Position numbers and translations under genes: made by a program. A stretch of DNA of 64,000 nt, taken from the NCBI GenBank assembly GCA_020845695.1, contig JADLFG010000031.1:1-64000 (forward strand). The letters are read 5' to 3'. Below, piece after piece: positions 34,255 to 43,520 of this stretch. Source of the DNA: Thermoleophilia bacterium. GTDB taxonomy: Bacteria > Actinomycetota > Thermoleophilia > Gaiellales > Gaiellaceae. The notes under the pieces are model-generated. The model saw only the letters and a list, made by a program, of their open reading frames with translations, searched no databases and had not been told where the DNA came from. The stretch's first letter is position 1, and every line of letters starts with the position of its first letter.

Positions 34255-35586
34255 GTGCAGCCCGATCCCGCCTGGCTCGAGGAGCTGTTCTCGTTCCTAC
34301 GTATTCCGAGCGTGTCGGCCGACCCCGCCCGCGCGGGGGACGTGCGCGCCGCCGGGGAGTGGGTGTGCGGCTTCGTGCGCGCGGCGGGGGGAAGCTGCGA
34401 GCTCGTCGAGACCAGCGCCGGGCACCCGCTCGCGGTCGGCGAGATCCCCGCCTCCCGCGATCCGCGGTCGGCGCCCACCGTGCTCGTGTACGGGCACTTC
34501 GACGTGCAGCCGCCCGGTGCGAGCGAGCTCTGGCAGTCGGCGCCGTTCGAGCCCCGGATCGAGGGCGACTGGATCGTCGGGCGAGGCGCCGCCGACGACA
34601 AGGGCAACCTCTACCTGCTGCTCAAGGCCGCCGGACTGCTCGCCACCGCGGGCGAGCTGCCGGTGAACGTCCGCGTCGTCTGCGACGGGGAGGAGGAGAC
34701 CGGCGGGGACTCCGTCGTGCGCTTCCTCGCCGGGGACGAGCGCGGCGCGGACGCTTGCGTGATCTTCGACTCGCCGATGCCCCGGGCCGGGGTGCCCGCG
34801 TTCGTCGTCGCCACGCGCGGCATCGGCTACTACCACCTCCGGGTGAGGACGGGCGAGCGCGACCTCCACTCCGGCTTCTTCGGTGGCGCCGCCCTGAACG
34901 CGCTCCACGCGCTCGAGCGGATCCTCGCCGCCGTCACGGCCCTTCCGGAGGAGCTGCGCGAGGGCGCGGCCGAGCCGACGGCCGAGGAGCTGGCGGCCTG
35001 GCAGGAACTCGAGCCCGGGGCGACCGTACTGGCTGTCCAGGGTGCGCGAGCCGCCGACGAGCGCGCCGCCGCCGACTTCTACCTCCGCACGGGCGCCGGC
35101 CCGGCCGTCGACGTCAACGGCATCCGCGGCGGCGAAGCCGACCTCCAGAAGACCGTGATCCCGGTGGAGGCAACCGCGAACGTCTCGATCCGCCTCGCCC
35201 CGGGGCAGGACGCGACGACGATCGACCGCACCGTCCGGCGACTCCTGCGCGCCGCGGCACCGCCTGGCTGCGAGCTCGAGCTCGAGTGCTGGGCGCTCAA
35301 CCCGCCCGGGCTCGTCGATCCCGGCGCGCCGGCGATCCGGCTCGGGCTCGACGCGTTCGAGCGGGCGCTCGGCGTCCGCCCGCTGCTCGTCCGGATCGGC
35401 GGCACGTTGCCGATCGTGCCCGCGCTCGCGCAGCGGGGGATTCCGGCGATCCTGACCGGGTTCGACGTCCCCGAGGGCAATGTGCATGCGCCCAACGAGC
35501 GGCTGCTCGCCCGGCACGTGCCGCTCGGCGTCGCCGCTGCGCGCGAGACGCTGCTCGCGCTCGCCGGGCTCGCGGGCCCGCCGTGA
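34255..35586 (+). CDS. M20-family dipeptidase
   Basis: A 443-residue zinc peptidase of the M20/ArgE/DapE group, carnosinase/CNDP-like branch. The first metal site is YGHFDVQPPG, the bridging Asp lies in RGAADDKG, and the catalytic Glu pair is in CDGEEETGG. Dimerisation/lid residues (about 190-350) are inserted between the halves. It probably cleaves dipeptides in the cytoplasm. It overlaps the threonine aldolase gene by four bases. Confidence 0.92.
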   Translation: MQPDPAWLEELFSFLRIPSVSADPARAGDVRAAGEWVCGFVRAAGGSCELVETSAGHPLAVGEIPASRDPRSAPTVLVYGHFDVQPPGASELWQSAPFEPRIEGDWIVGRGAADDKGNLYLLLKAAGLLATAGELPVNVRVVCDGEEETGGDSVVRFLAGDERGADACVIFDSPMPRAGVPAFVVATRGIGYYHLRVRTGERDLHSGFFGGAALNALHALERILAAVTALPEELREGAAEPTAEELAAWQELEPGATVLAVQGARAADERAAADFYLRTGAGPAVDVNGIRGGEADLQKTVIPVEATANVSIRLAPGQDATTIDRTVRRLLRAAAPPGCELELECWALNPPGLVDPGAPAIRLGLDAFERALGVRPLLVRIGGTLPIVPALAQRGIPAILTGFDVPEGNVHAPNERLLARHVPLGVAAARETLLALAGLAGPP

Positions 35587-36617
35587 TCGACCTGCGCTCC
35601 GACACCGCGACCCGGCCCACCGAGGGGATGCGGCGGGCGCTGGCGGCGGCGGAGGTCGGGGACGAGCAGCGCCGCGAGGATCCGACCGTGGCGGAGCTCG
35701 AGGAGCGTGCAGCCGCCCTGCTCGGCCACGAGGCGTCCGTCTACCTGCCGACCGCGACGATGGCGAATCAGATCGCGCTGCGTGCTCACTCCCAGCCGGG
35801 CGACGAGGTCGTCGCCGAGGCCGACGCCCACGTCTTCCGCGCGGAGCTCGGCGGCCCCGCCGTCCACTCGGGTCTCGCGATGAAGGCGATCAGGGGCGAG
35901 CGCGGTCTGTTCGCGCCCGGCGACGTCCGCGACGCCGTCAACCCACCGGACGTCCACATGCCGCCGACCAGGATCCTCTGCCTCGAGAACACCCACAACG
36001 GCGGCGGCGGCAAGGTCTGGCCGCCCGGGCTCCTGCGCGAGGTCGCCGCCGAGGCGCGCCGGCACGGCCTCGCGGTCCACCTGGACGGCGCCCGCCTGCT
36101 CAACGCCGCCGTCGCGAGCGGGACCGGCGCCGCCGACTACGGGCGGGAGGCCGACACCGTCACGCTCTGCCTCTCGAAGGGGCTCGGCTGCCCGCTCGGG
36201 GCGCTGCTCGCCGGCGGCACGGAGCTGATCGGCCGCGCGCGGCGGCTGAAGCACCTGTTCGGCGGCGCCATGCGCCAGGCTGGGATCGTCGCCGCCGCCG
36301 GCCTCTACGCGCTCGACTACCACGTCGAGCGGCTCGCCGAGGACCACGCGAACGCGCGCGGGCTGGCCGAGGGGCTCGCGGCCGCCGGCCTGCCGGTCGA
36401 CCCCGCCGAGGTCGAGACGAACTTCGTCCTGCTCGACGCGGCCGCGCTCGGGCTGACGGTGCAGGAGGCCGCCGCGCGTCTGCGTGTCGAGGGCGTGCTG
36501 CTCTCGCCGGCGATCCGCCGCGGCTGCCTGCGGGCGGTCACCCACCTCGACGTGACGGCCGCGGACGTCGAGCGGGCGATCGCCGGAGCGGCGTGGGCGC
36601 TCGCCCGGGGGCGCTGA
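35583..36617 (+). CDS. ltaE: low-specificity threonine aldolase
   Basis: A 344-residue PLP enzyme that splits threonine into glycine and acetaldehyde. It begins VIDLRSDTATRPTEGM, the family N terminus. The pyridine-binding Asp is in HLDGARLLNA and the Schiff-base Lys in CLSKGLGCPLG. The GTG start overlaps the dipeptidase stop (GTGA), so peptide breakdown and amino acid use are translationally coupled. Confidence 0.93.
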   Translation: MIDLRSDTATRPTEGMRRALAAAEVGDEQRREDPTVAELEERAAALLGHEASVYLPTATMANQIALRAHSQPGDEVVAEADAHVFRAELGGPAVHSGLAMKAIRGERGLFAPGDVRDAVNPPDVHMPPTRILCLENTHNGGGGKVWPPGLLREVAAEARRHGLAVHLDGARLLNAAVASGTGAADYGREADTVTLCLSKGLGCPLGALLAGGTELIGRARRLKHLFGGAMRQAGIVAAAGLYALDYHVERLAEDHANARGLAEGLAAAGLPVDPAEVETNFVLLDAAALGLTVQEAAARLRVEGVLLSPAIRRGCLRAVTHLDVTAADVERAIAGAAWALARGR

Positions 36618-36642
36618 CCCTCTCGCGGGGCCGGACCCGTCC

Positions 36643-37017
36643 TCAGTGGCCGTGCGACTTCGCGTGCTCGGCGTCGTGCACGAGCCAGGCGCGGCCGAAC
36701 TCGCTCATCGCGCGGATGATCGGCAGGAGCGCGGTGCCCTTCGCGGTCAGGCGGTACTGTACTCGCGGGGGCGACTCCGGGAAGCTCTCCCGCGACACGA
36801 TTCCCTCGCGCTCGAGCATGTCGAGGCGCTCCGAGAGCGTGCGCGGGCTGATGCCGGGGCAGGCGCGCTCGAGCTCGGAGAAGCGACGCGGCCCCTCCGA
36901 GAGGTCGTGGACGATGATCGCCGTCCACTTCGAGCCGATGATGTCGGCGGTGCAGGCGACCGCGCATTCCGCGTCGTGGACGGCGCGGAGCGTCCGCGGG
37001 GGAGCATCGGTGCGCAT
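36643..37017 (-). CDS. HxlR-family transcriptional regulator
   Basis: A 124-residue winged-helix regulator. The HxlR core reads IGSKWTAIIVHDLSEGPRRFSELERACPGISPRTLSERL, with the wing near VQYRLTAKG. Cys residues (ECAVACT) near the N terminus may sense redox state or aldehydes, as in some relatives. TACAAT on the minus strand (37029-37024) ends six bases before the ATG, so the transcript is leaderless. It is convergent with ltaE. Confidence 0.9.
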   Translation of the reverse strand: MRTDAPPRTLRAVHDAECAVACTADIIGSKWTAIIVHDLSEGPRRFSELERACPGISPRTLSERLDMLEREGIVSRESFPESPPRVQYRLTAKGTALLPIIRAMSEFGRAWLVHDAEHAKSHGH

Positions 37018-37071
37018 TGCCTCATTGTAGTCGGGCGGACGGTGGCCACCTGATGCGTTTCGGCTAGGCTC

Positions 37072-38607
37072 CTACTCCCAGGGCGGTGGGTTGTGCACCC
37101 AGCGGCCCCCGACCATCGTCGCGACGACCGTCACGGCGGCGAGCTGCTCCGGCGGACAGGTGACCGGGTCGCGATCGAGCACCACCAGATCCGCGAGCTG
37201 CCCAGGCACGAGCCGGCCGCGTCGTCGCCCGTCCCCGGCGAGCCAGGCCGGAGCGACCGTCGAGGCGTGCAGAGCCTGCTCGACCGTCAGCGCCTGCTCG
37301 GCGTGCCAGGAGTCGCGCCCGTCGAGCGTGCGCAGGATTCCCGCCCGGATTCCGGCCAGCGGGTCGAGCTCCTCGACCGGGGCGTCCGACCCGTTCGCGA
37401 CCACCGCGCCCGAGTCGGCGAGCGAGCGGTACGCGTACGCGCCCGCCGTGAGCCCAGCCCAGTGGCTGTCGGCCAGGTCCCGGTCGGAGGGGGCGTGGCT
37501 GAACTGGACGGAGCAGGCGACGCCGAGGCGGGCGAAGCGCGGCAGGTCGTCGGGGTGGAGCAGCTGGGCGTGCTCGACCCGCTGGCGCAGCCCGCGCCGC
37601 TGCCACTCCTCCCTGGTCGCCTCGAACGCGTCGAGCGCCTCCCGGTTCGCCCGGTCGCCAATCGCGTGTACCGCCACCGGCCACCCGGCCCCCGCGGCCC
37701 GCCGCACGATCTCCGCGAGCTCCTCGCCGGTCGTGATCGCGGCTCCGGAGCCGTCGAGCAGCCAGGCCGTGCGCGAGCCGAGCGTCCCGTCCATGAACAC
37801 CTTCAGGTACCCGGCGCGCAACCAGTCGTCGCCGAGCCCGGAGCGCAGCCCGAGCGCCTCGAGCTCCCCGAGCTGCTCGTGCGGGAGCGACTGCCACACC
37901 CGCAGGGTCAGGAGGCCCGACGCGTGCAGTCGCTGCCAGAGCCGCAGTGCCCCCACCCAGCCGTCCTTGTCGTGAATCGCGGTGACGCCGCGGGCGTGCG
38001 CGACGCGGATGCCCTCGCGTACGGCCTCGGCGGTCTCGTCCTCGCCGGCGCCGAGGTGAAGTTCCCGGAAGCGCCAGGCCGCCTGCTCGCGCAGGAGCCC
38101 CGTCGGCTCGCCGGCGCGGTCGCGCTCGACGATCTCCCCCGAGAGGTCGCCGCCGGCCCTGGCCAGCCCGGCCGAGCTCAGCCAGAGCGAGTGGTCGTCC
38201 TTCGCCCAGAGCGCGACCGGGACGTCGCCGGCGACGGCGTCGAGGTCGTGGCGCGTCGGCTCGCCGGCCGGGGACCAGTCGGCGCTGCGCCAGCCGTAGC
38301 CGTGGAGCCAGCGCCCCGGCTCGAGCGCGGCCGCCGCCGCGCGCACCCGCTCGAGCGCCTCCTCGAGCGAGCCGCAGCCCTCGAGCCGCACCTGTCTGCG
38401 GGCGAGCGCCCAGGTCGGGAAGTGGACGTGGGCGTCGGTGAAGCCCGGCAGGACGCAGCGGCCGCCCAGGTCGACGCGCTCGGGGGTGGGCAACGCTCGC
38501 TCGTGCGTGCCGACGCCGCCGGCGATCAGGTCGCCGGCGATCGCGAGCGCCGCCGCGACCGGCAGCGACGGATCCATCGTCCTGACAACGCCGTTCTCCA
38601 GGATCAC
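37072..38607 (-). CDS. YtcJ-like metal-dependent amidohydrolase
   Basis: A 511-residue amidohydrolase-3 family protein. Metal ligands are in DAHVHFP, AVHAIGDRAN, RVEHAQLL and GSDAPVEELDP. A composite beta-sandwich is formed by the N terminus (VILENGVVRTMD) and the C terminus (LADLVVLDRDPV). The substrate is unknown. The GTG at 38607 is supported by TAGATT seven bases upstream on the minus strand, overlapping the promoter of the divergent peptidase gene. Confidence 0.9.
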   Translation of the reverse strand: MILENGVVRTMDPSLPVAAALAIAGDLIAGGVGTHERALPTPERVDLGGRCVLPGFTDAHVHFPTWALARRQVRLEGCGSLEEALERVRAAAAALEPGRWLHGYGWRSADWSPAGEPTRHDLDAVAGDVPVALWAKDDHSLWLSSAGLARAGGDLSGEIVERDRAGEPTGLLREQAAWRFRELHLGAGEDETAEAVREGIRVAHARGVTAIHDKDGWVGALRLWQRLHASGLLTLRVWQSLPHEQLGELEALGLRSGLGDDWLRAGYLKVFMDGTLGSRTAWLLDGSGAAITTGEELAEIVRRAAGAGWPVAVHAIGDRANREALDAFEATREEWQRRGLRQRVEHAQLLHPDDLPRFARLGVACSVQFSHAPSDRDLADSHWAGLTAGAYAYRSLADSGAVVANGSDAPVEELDPLAGIRAGILRTLDGRDSWHAEQALTVEQALHASTVAPAWLAGDGRRRGRLVPGQLADLVVLDRDPVTCPPEQLAAVTVVATMVGGRWVHNPPPWE

Positions 38608-38626
38608 CTGTGAGAATCTAGTGCCA
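38608..38626. promoter_or_regulatory. 19-bp divergent promoter
   Basis: The two start codons (GTG at 38607 minus, ATG at 38627 plus) are only 19 bases apart. The minus -10 TAGATT is 38620-38615 and the plus -10-like GAATCT is 38614-38619, each seven bases from its start codon. The two elements occupy nearly the same bases. Confidence 0.55.
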
Positions 38627-39805
38627 ATGGCTCCCGCCGTCCCGCCCGAGGAGATCGAGCGTCGCATCCGCGCGTTCCAGGCCGAGCTGGCTGCGGGCGG
38701 GCTCGATGCCGCGCTCGTCGTCCAGACGACCGACGTCTTCTACCTGTCGGGCACCGCCCAGAGCGCCCACCTGGTCGTGCCCGCGCGCGGCGAGCCCGTC
38801 CTGTGCGTGCGCAAGACGCTCTCCCGGGCCGTCGCCGAGTCCCCGCTCGAGCGGATCCAGCCGTTGCGCTCGCTGCGGGAGCTGCCGGGAGTCCTGGCGG
38901 GGGCGGGTATCCGATCTGGCCGGCTCGGGCTCGAGCTGGACGTGTTGCCCGCCGCCCGCTACCTGGATTACGGGCGCCGCTTCGAGGCTTTCGAGCTGGC
39001 TGACTGCTCGGCGGCGGTCCGGCGCATCCGCTCGCGCAAGTCCCCCTGGGAGCTCGAGCGGATCAGGGGGGCGTCCGAGCTGCTCTCGCACGTCCCCGGC
39101 TGGGTGGCGGAGGTGCTGCGGGCCGGGATGACGGAGCTCGAGCTTGCCGCGGAGCTCGAGCGGCTGCTGCGCCGCGCCGGCCACCAGGGGCTCTGCCGGA
39201 TGCGCGCCTTCAACGGCGACATGTTCTACGGGGTCGTCGTCGCGGGACCGAGCGGAGCCGTGCCCGGGGGCACCGACACGCCGCTCGTCGGCCCCGGGCC
39301 GAACGCCGCGATCGCCAAGGGCTCGTCGGCCCGTCCGATCGGGCGCGGCGAGCCGGTGGTCGTCGATCTCGTCGGGGCCTGGGACGGCTACCTCTCCGAC
39401 CAGACGCGGACGTTCTCCCTCGGGCCGCTGCCGGTCCACCTGCGCGAGGCGTACGAGCGGACGCGCGAGATCCTCCACCGGGTCGCCGCGGCCGCGCGCC
39501 CGGGCGTGCCCGCGTCCCACCTGCACGCGCTCGCGGTCGAGCTGGCCGCGCCGTACGAAGGGTTCATGGGTCTCGGCGACGAGCGGGTCTCGTTCGTCGG
39601 CCACGGCCTCGGGCTCGAGGTCGACGAGCCGCCCTACCTGGCCCGGGGCTACGACGAGCCGCTCGAGCAAGGGATGGTGTTCGCGCTCGAGCCGAAGCTG
39701 CTCTTTCCCGGCGAGGGGGCGGTCGGGATCGAGAACACGTACCTCGTCGGCGCCGGGGAGGCGGTGCCGCTGACGTCGGCGGGGGAGGAGCTGCTCGAGC
39801 TCTGA
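38627..39805 (+). CDS. M24-family metallopeptidase (Xaa-Pro peptidase-like)
   Basis: A 392-residue pita-bread-fold peptidase. The creatinase N domain covers about 10-145. The catalytic domain (about 155-390) has the metal ligands Asp in VVVDLVGAWDG and SDQTRTF, His in FVGHGLGLEVDEPP, and Glu in ALEPKLLF and VGIENTY. It resembles Xaa-Pro aminopeptidases or dipeptidases; substrate preference is inferred. Its start depends on a promoter shared with the divergent amidohydrolase. Confidence 0.92.
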   Translation: MAPAVPPEEIERRIRAFQAELAAGGLDAALVVQTTDVFYLSGTAQSAHLVVPARGEPVLCVRKTLSRAVAESPLERIQPLRSLRELPGVLAGAGIRSGRLGLELDVLPAARYLDYGRRFEAFELADCSAAVRRIRSRKSPWELERIRGASELLSHVPGWVAEVLRAGMTELELAAELERLLRRAGHQGLCRMRAFNGDMFYGVVVAGPSGAVPGGTDTPLVGPGPNAAIAKGSSARPIGRGEPVVVDLVGAWDGYLSDQTRTFSLGPLPVHLREAYERTREILHRVAAAARPGVPASHLHALAVELAAPYEGFMGLGDERVSFVGHGLGLEVDEPPYLARGYDEPLEQGMVFALEPKLLFPGEGAVGIENTYLVGAGEAVPLTSAGEELLEL

Positions 39806-39819
39806 CGCGGCGGGCGCGG

Positions 39820-41394
39820 CTAGAACGTGCGCTCGACGGTCTGGACGACGTCGCGGACGTCCCGGCGAACGCGGTCCTTGCCCGGCCCGCCGACGACGAC
39901 GTCCCGCCGGCTGTCGGCCGCGAAGAACGCATCGTCGCCCCGGCCGCCGAACAGCCTGTCCTTGCCCGGGCCACCGATCAGGACGTCGTTGCCGCCGAGG
40001 CCGTAGAGGGTGTCGTTGCCGCCGAGGCCGCAGATCACGTCCTTCTTCGTCGTGCCCCGCAGGGTCTCGCCCTTCGCCGTGCCGGTGATCGTGCAGATGT
40101 AGTACGAGGAGCCGGAGCCCCCCGCCTCGCCGGAATCGCCGCCCGAGCCGGAGCCCGAGCCCGAGCCCGAGAACGTCGCGGTCACATCGATGACGCCGTC
40201 GGCGACGAGCGTGCAGGTCGCCGAGCCGTCGGCCGGCGCCTCCTCCTCGACCGGCTGCTCCTCCTCGGGCTCCTCGGCTGCGGGCTCGTCCCCCGAGCAG
40301 GCATCGCCCCAGCCCGCGAAGGTGGCGCCGCTCGCGGGCGTCGCCGTCAGCGTCACCTCGGTACCTCGCGCGAACGTGGCCTCGCAGGTCATCCCGCACG
40401 CGATCCCCGCGGGCTCGCTCGTGACCGTGCCGCGGCCGGTGCCGAGCGTCTCGACCCTGATCGTCTCCGTGCCGGGCAGCGGCTCGGCGGAGACCGTGGT
40501 CGTCGCGGAGGCGGAGTTGTCGGTCGGGACGAGCTCCTTCGAGCCGGAGCCGGCGGTGGCGGTCGCCGTCGCGGTCCCGGCCGTCCCGAGCTCGACGACG
40601 ACCTCCTTCGAGACCGTGGCGTCCTTGGACAGGTCGCCGAGGTCGCATGTGACCGGGCCGGTACCGGTGCAGCCGTCGGGCGCGGTCACGACCGTCGCGC
40701 CGGACGGGAGCGCGAGCACGACCTGCGTGCCGGTCGCCGCGTCGGGACCCTTGTTCGTGACCTTCGCCGTATACGTCACCTCGCTGCCGGTCTCGATCGG
40801 ATCGGGATCGTCGGTCAGCTCCGTGACGAGGTCTGACTCCGTCATCGTGATCGCGAGCTCCCAGCAGAAGAGGGTGCCGGCGATCGAGTTGCCCGCCGTG
40901 TCCCTGACCTCGAGCGTCCAGTCGCCGCCGGCCTGCTGGCTGTCGAACGCAGACAGGGAGTTGTCGGGCCGGTAGGGGCCGGTGAAGGGAGGACTGGCAA
41001 AGGCGATCGACGGATTCGGATCGCCGTTCGCGTCCTCGTCGTCGAAGATCGTGAAGACGTCACCGCAGTTGCTGCCCGTGCCCGCGCCGAGATCGTCGCC
41101 GCCGCCGCCCCGGTTCTGGAACACGACCACCGACGTGGCGCCGTGCTTGACCGTGATCATGAGATCGCCGACGTTGCCGTGGGCGAGCCGGACGCGCACG
41201 TCGACGTCCGCGACCGGGCCCGCGTTCGCGGGGAGCGTGATCGGGGGCGAGAGCAGCGTCCCGTTGTCCGGGATCTCTGCGGTCATGGCGCCGCTCGAGT
41301 AGGACGCCGTCGTCACGGCGCCCGCGCCGCCCAGCCCGAGCGTCAGCGCGAGCGCCCCGGCCACTGCCACCAGCTTCGCGGCGGAACGGGTCAT
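39820..41394 (-). CDS. secreted multidomain protein: P-domain, DUF11, InlB-B-like repeat, RTX repeats
   Basis: A 524-residue exported protein. A signal peptide covers about 1-27. Residues about 38-185 resemble the proprotein-convertase P domain (DLMITVKHG, GGDWTLEVRD, FCWELAIT). A DUF11 immunoglobulin-like domain follows (about 195-290, TYTAKVTNKGPDA). Next comes a divergent InlB-B-like repeat (about 300-400, GRGTVTSEPAGI and FAGWGDAC) interrupted by a Glu/Pro-rich insert, then a Gly-Ser linker. The C-terminal part has calcium-binding RTX nonapeptides (GGNDTLYGLGGNDVLIGGPGKD). No protease catalytic domain is present, so the P domain is an orphan. Probable cell-surface or extracellular role. 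Confidence 0.82.
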   Translation of the reverse strand: MTRSAAKLVAVAGALALTLGLGGAGAVTTASYSSGAMTAEIPDNGTLLSPPITLPANAGPVADVDVRVRLAHGNVGDLMITVKHGATSVVVFQNRGGGGDDLGAGTGSNCGDVFTIFDDEDANGDPNPSIAFASPPFTGPYRPDNSLSAFDSQQAGGDWTLEVRDTAGNSIAGTLFCWELAITMTESDLVTELTDDPDPIETGSEVTYTAKVTNKGPDAATGTQVVLALPSGATVVTAPDGCTGTGPVTCDLGDLSKDATVSKEVVVELGTAGTATATATAGSGSKELVPTDNSASATTTVSAEPLPGTETIRVETLGTGRGTVTSEPAGIACGMTCEATFARGTEVTLTATPASGATFAGWGDACSGDEPAAEEPEEEQPVEEEAPADGSATCTLVADGVIDVTATFSGSGSGSGSGGDSGEAGGSGSSYYICTITGTAKGETLRGTTKKDVICGLGGNDTLYGLGGNDVLIGGPGKDRLFGGRGDDAFFAADSRRDVVVGGPGKDRVRRDVRDVVQTVERTF

Positions 41395-41457
41395 CCCGCA
41401 CGCGTATCGGCGCGGGCCGGCCCCGGCATTAGCCCGGGCCCCCGGACGGGGGTCGCG

Positions 41458-41463
41458 TAGAAT
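41458..41463 (+). promoter_or_regulatory. leaderless -10 element TAGAAT
   Basis: TAGAAT ends six bases before the GTG at 41470, a strong -10 with no visible leader or ribosome site. Confidence 0.55.
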
Positions 41464-41469
41464 CGACTC

Positions 41470-42651
41470 GTGACGTTCGGGCCGCTGACCGCCGAGCAGG
41501 TCGAGCTGCGGGAGCTCGTCCGGACCCTGGTCGCGGACAAGATCGCGCCCCGGGCGGCCGAGGTCGACGCCTCCGGCGAGTTCCCGTGGGACGTCGTCCA
41601 GGTGCTCCGCGACCACGACATCCTGGCGCTGCCGTTCGAGGAGCGCTACGGCGGGCTCGGCATGGGCTCGCTGATGACCGTCGTCGCGATCGAGGAGATC
41701 TCGAAGGCGTGCGCGACGACCGGTCTCATCCTCTCGATGCAGGATCTGTCGACGATCGCCGTTCGCCTGCACGGGAGCGAGGAGCAGAAGGAGCGCTACC
41801 TGCCGCGGATCGCGTCCGGCGAGTGGCTCGGCGCCTACGCGCTGACCGAGCCCGGCGCCGGCTCGGACGCGGCCGCGATGACGACGCGGGCCGTCCGGGA
41901 GGGCGACGGCTACGTGCTCGACGGCACGAAGCGCTTCATCACGAACGCGGGCGTGGCCGGGCTCTACACCGTGTTCGCGAAGACCGATCCGGCCGCCGGG
42001 CACCGGGGCATCTCCTGTTTCCTCGTCGAGGCCGGCACGCCCGGGCTCGAGGTGGGGCGGCTCGAGCCGAAGATGGGGATCAAGGGGTCGGCGACCGGCG
42101 AGGTCTTCCTGACCGGCTGCCGGGTGCCGACCGGCAACCTGGTCGGCGCCGAGGGGGAGGGGTTCCGGATCGCGATGCGGGTGCTCGATCGCTCGCGCCC
42201 CGGCATCGGAGCGCAGGCGCTCGGGATCGCGCAGGGCGCGACCGACTACGCGCTCGAGTACGCGAGGGCCCGGGAGACGTTCGGGCGCCCGATCGCCGAG
42301 CACCAGATGATCCAGGCGATGCTCGCGGACATGGAGACTAGGTGCGAGGCGGCCCGGGGGCTCCTCTACCGGGTCGCGCGGATGATCGACGCGGGCGTCG
42401 ACGGGCCGGAGCTGACGAAAGCGTCGGCGATGGCGAAGCTCTATTGCTCGGACACCGCGATGGTCGTCACCACGGACGCGGTCCAGATCCTCGGCGGGTA
42501 CGGGTACATGAAGGAGTACCCGGTCGAGCGGATGATGCGCGACGCGAAGATCACCCAGATCTACGAGGGCTCGAACCAGGTGCAGCGGCTGGTGATCGCG
42601 CGCGAGATGCTTCGCGAGAACCGCGCGTTCCTGCTCGCCGGCGCGCTCTGA
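41470..42651 (+). CDS. acyl-CoA dehydrogenase
   Basis: A 393-residue FAD flavoprotein catalysing alpha,beta-dehydrogenation of acyl-CoA. FAD-contact motifs are YALTEPGAGSDA and FITNAGVAGLY. The catalytic Glu lies in IYEGSNQVQRLVIAR, the position used by short- and medium-chain enzymes. QILGGYGYMKEYPVER is the second family signature. The exact chain length is not evident. No electron-transfer flavoprotein genes are nearby. Confidence 0.95.
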   Translation: MTFGPLTAEQVELRELVRTLVADKIAPRAAEVDASGEFPWDVVQVLRDHDILALPFEERYGGLGMGSLMTVVAIEEISKACATTGLILSMQDLSTIAVRLHGSEEQKERYLPRIASGEWLGAYALTEPGAGSDAAAMTTRAVREGDGYVLDGTKRFITNAGVAGLYTVFAKTDPAAGHRGISCFLVEAGTPGLEVGRLEPKMGIKGSATGEVFLTGCRVPTGNLVGAEGEGFRIAMRVLDRSRPGIGAQALGIAQGATDYALEYARARETFGRPIAEHQMIQAMLADMETRCEAARGLLYRVARMIDAGVDGPELTKASAMAKLYCSDTAMVVTTDAVQILGGYGYMKEYPVERMMRDAKITQIYEGSNQVQRLVIAREMLRENRAFLLAGAL

Positions 42652-42659
42652 GGCGCCCG

Positions 42660-43514
42660 GTGGCGCAGCGCGTCGAAGCCCCAGCGCTCTCCGCCACGGC
42701 CCCCGCGGCGACGGGCGCGCCCGGGCGCGCCGGCGGGCTCCTGCTCGCGCCGCTCTACCGCGCCTACACGGGCAGGCTGCGCCGGCAGGTGCGTCGCGCC
42801 GCGGTTCCCGGGCATGTCGCGGTCATCCTCGACGGCAACCGGCGCTGGGCCTCGGAGGCCGGGCTCGCCGATCTGGGGGAGGGACACCGGCGCGGCGCGG
42901 ACAAGATCGACGAGCTGCTCGACTGGTGCTCGGAGCTCGGGATCCGGGAGGTGACGCTGTGGGCGCTCTCCGGCGAGAACCTCGCCCGGCCCGACCGGGA
43001 GCTGTCGGCGCTCCTCGACGTGGTCGCGGCGAAGCTCGACGAGCTGACCGCGAGGGCGTCGCGGCCGGGCCGCCCGCTGCGGATCAGGGTGCTGGGGCGC
43101 TTCGAGCGTCTACCGGCCGGCGTGCTCGCCGCGGTCAGACGAGCCGAGGCGGAGACCGCCGCGAACGACGGGCTGCGCCTGAACATCGCGCTCGGCTACT
43201 CCGGCCGCGACGAGCTCGTCGATGCCTGCCGCTCGCTCCTGCGCCGGCTCCACACCGAGGGCGTCTCGCCGGAGGAGATGCCCGACCGGGTGACTCCGGA
43301 GGCGCTCGCGGCGAACCTCTACACGGCGGGGGCGCCCGATCCCGATCTGATCATCCGCACGAGCGGGGAGCTGCGCCTGTCCGGGTTCTTGCCCTGGCAG
43401 AGCGCCCACAGCGAGTTCTACTTCACCGACGTCTACTGGCCCGCGTTTCGCGAGCTCGATTTCCTGCGCGCGCTGAGGACGTTCCAGCAGCGAAGCCGCC
43501 GTTTCGGGCGCTGA
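42660..43514 (+). CDS. uppS: cis-isoprenyl diphosphate synthase (UppS family)
   Basis: A 284-residue cis-prenyltransferase that extends allylic diphosphates with isopentenyl diphosphate, providing the lipid carrier for wall synthesis. Signatures are HVAVILDGNRRWA with the catalytic Asp, WALSGENLARP, and IRTSGELRLSGFLPWQSAHSEFYF. About 50 extra residues precede the core. The GTG at 42660 lies nine bases after the acyl-CoA dehydrogenase stop. Product length is unknown; an actinobacterial short-chain or decaprenyl variant is possible. Confidence 0.92.
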   Translation: MAQRVEAPALSATAPAATGAPGRAGGLLLAPLYRAYTGRLRRQVRRAAVPGHVAVILDGNRRWASEAGLADLGEGHRRGADKIDELLDWCSELGIREVTLWALSGENLARPDRELSALLDVVAAKLDELTARASRPGRPLRIRVLGRFERLPAGVLAAVRRAEAETAANDGLRLNIALGYSGRDELVDACRSLLRRLHTEGVSPEEMPDRVTPEALAANLYTAGAPDPDLIIRTSGELRLSGFLPWQSAHSEFYFTDVYWPAFRELDFLRALRTFQQRSRRFGR

Positions 43515-43520
43515 GGGCGG

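Noticed and set aside
34359..35582. Threonine aldolase extended upstream through the dipeptidase region
   Set aside because: The extension is a frame shadow of the M20 peptidase; the GTG at 35583 begins exactly at the family N terminus.
39950..40060. CRISPR-like or tandem DNA repeat near the end of the RTX protein gene
   Set aside because: The repetition follows the Gly-rich RTX nonapeptides in the protein; there are no conserved repeats with unique spacers.
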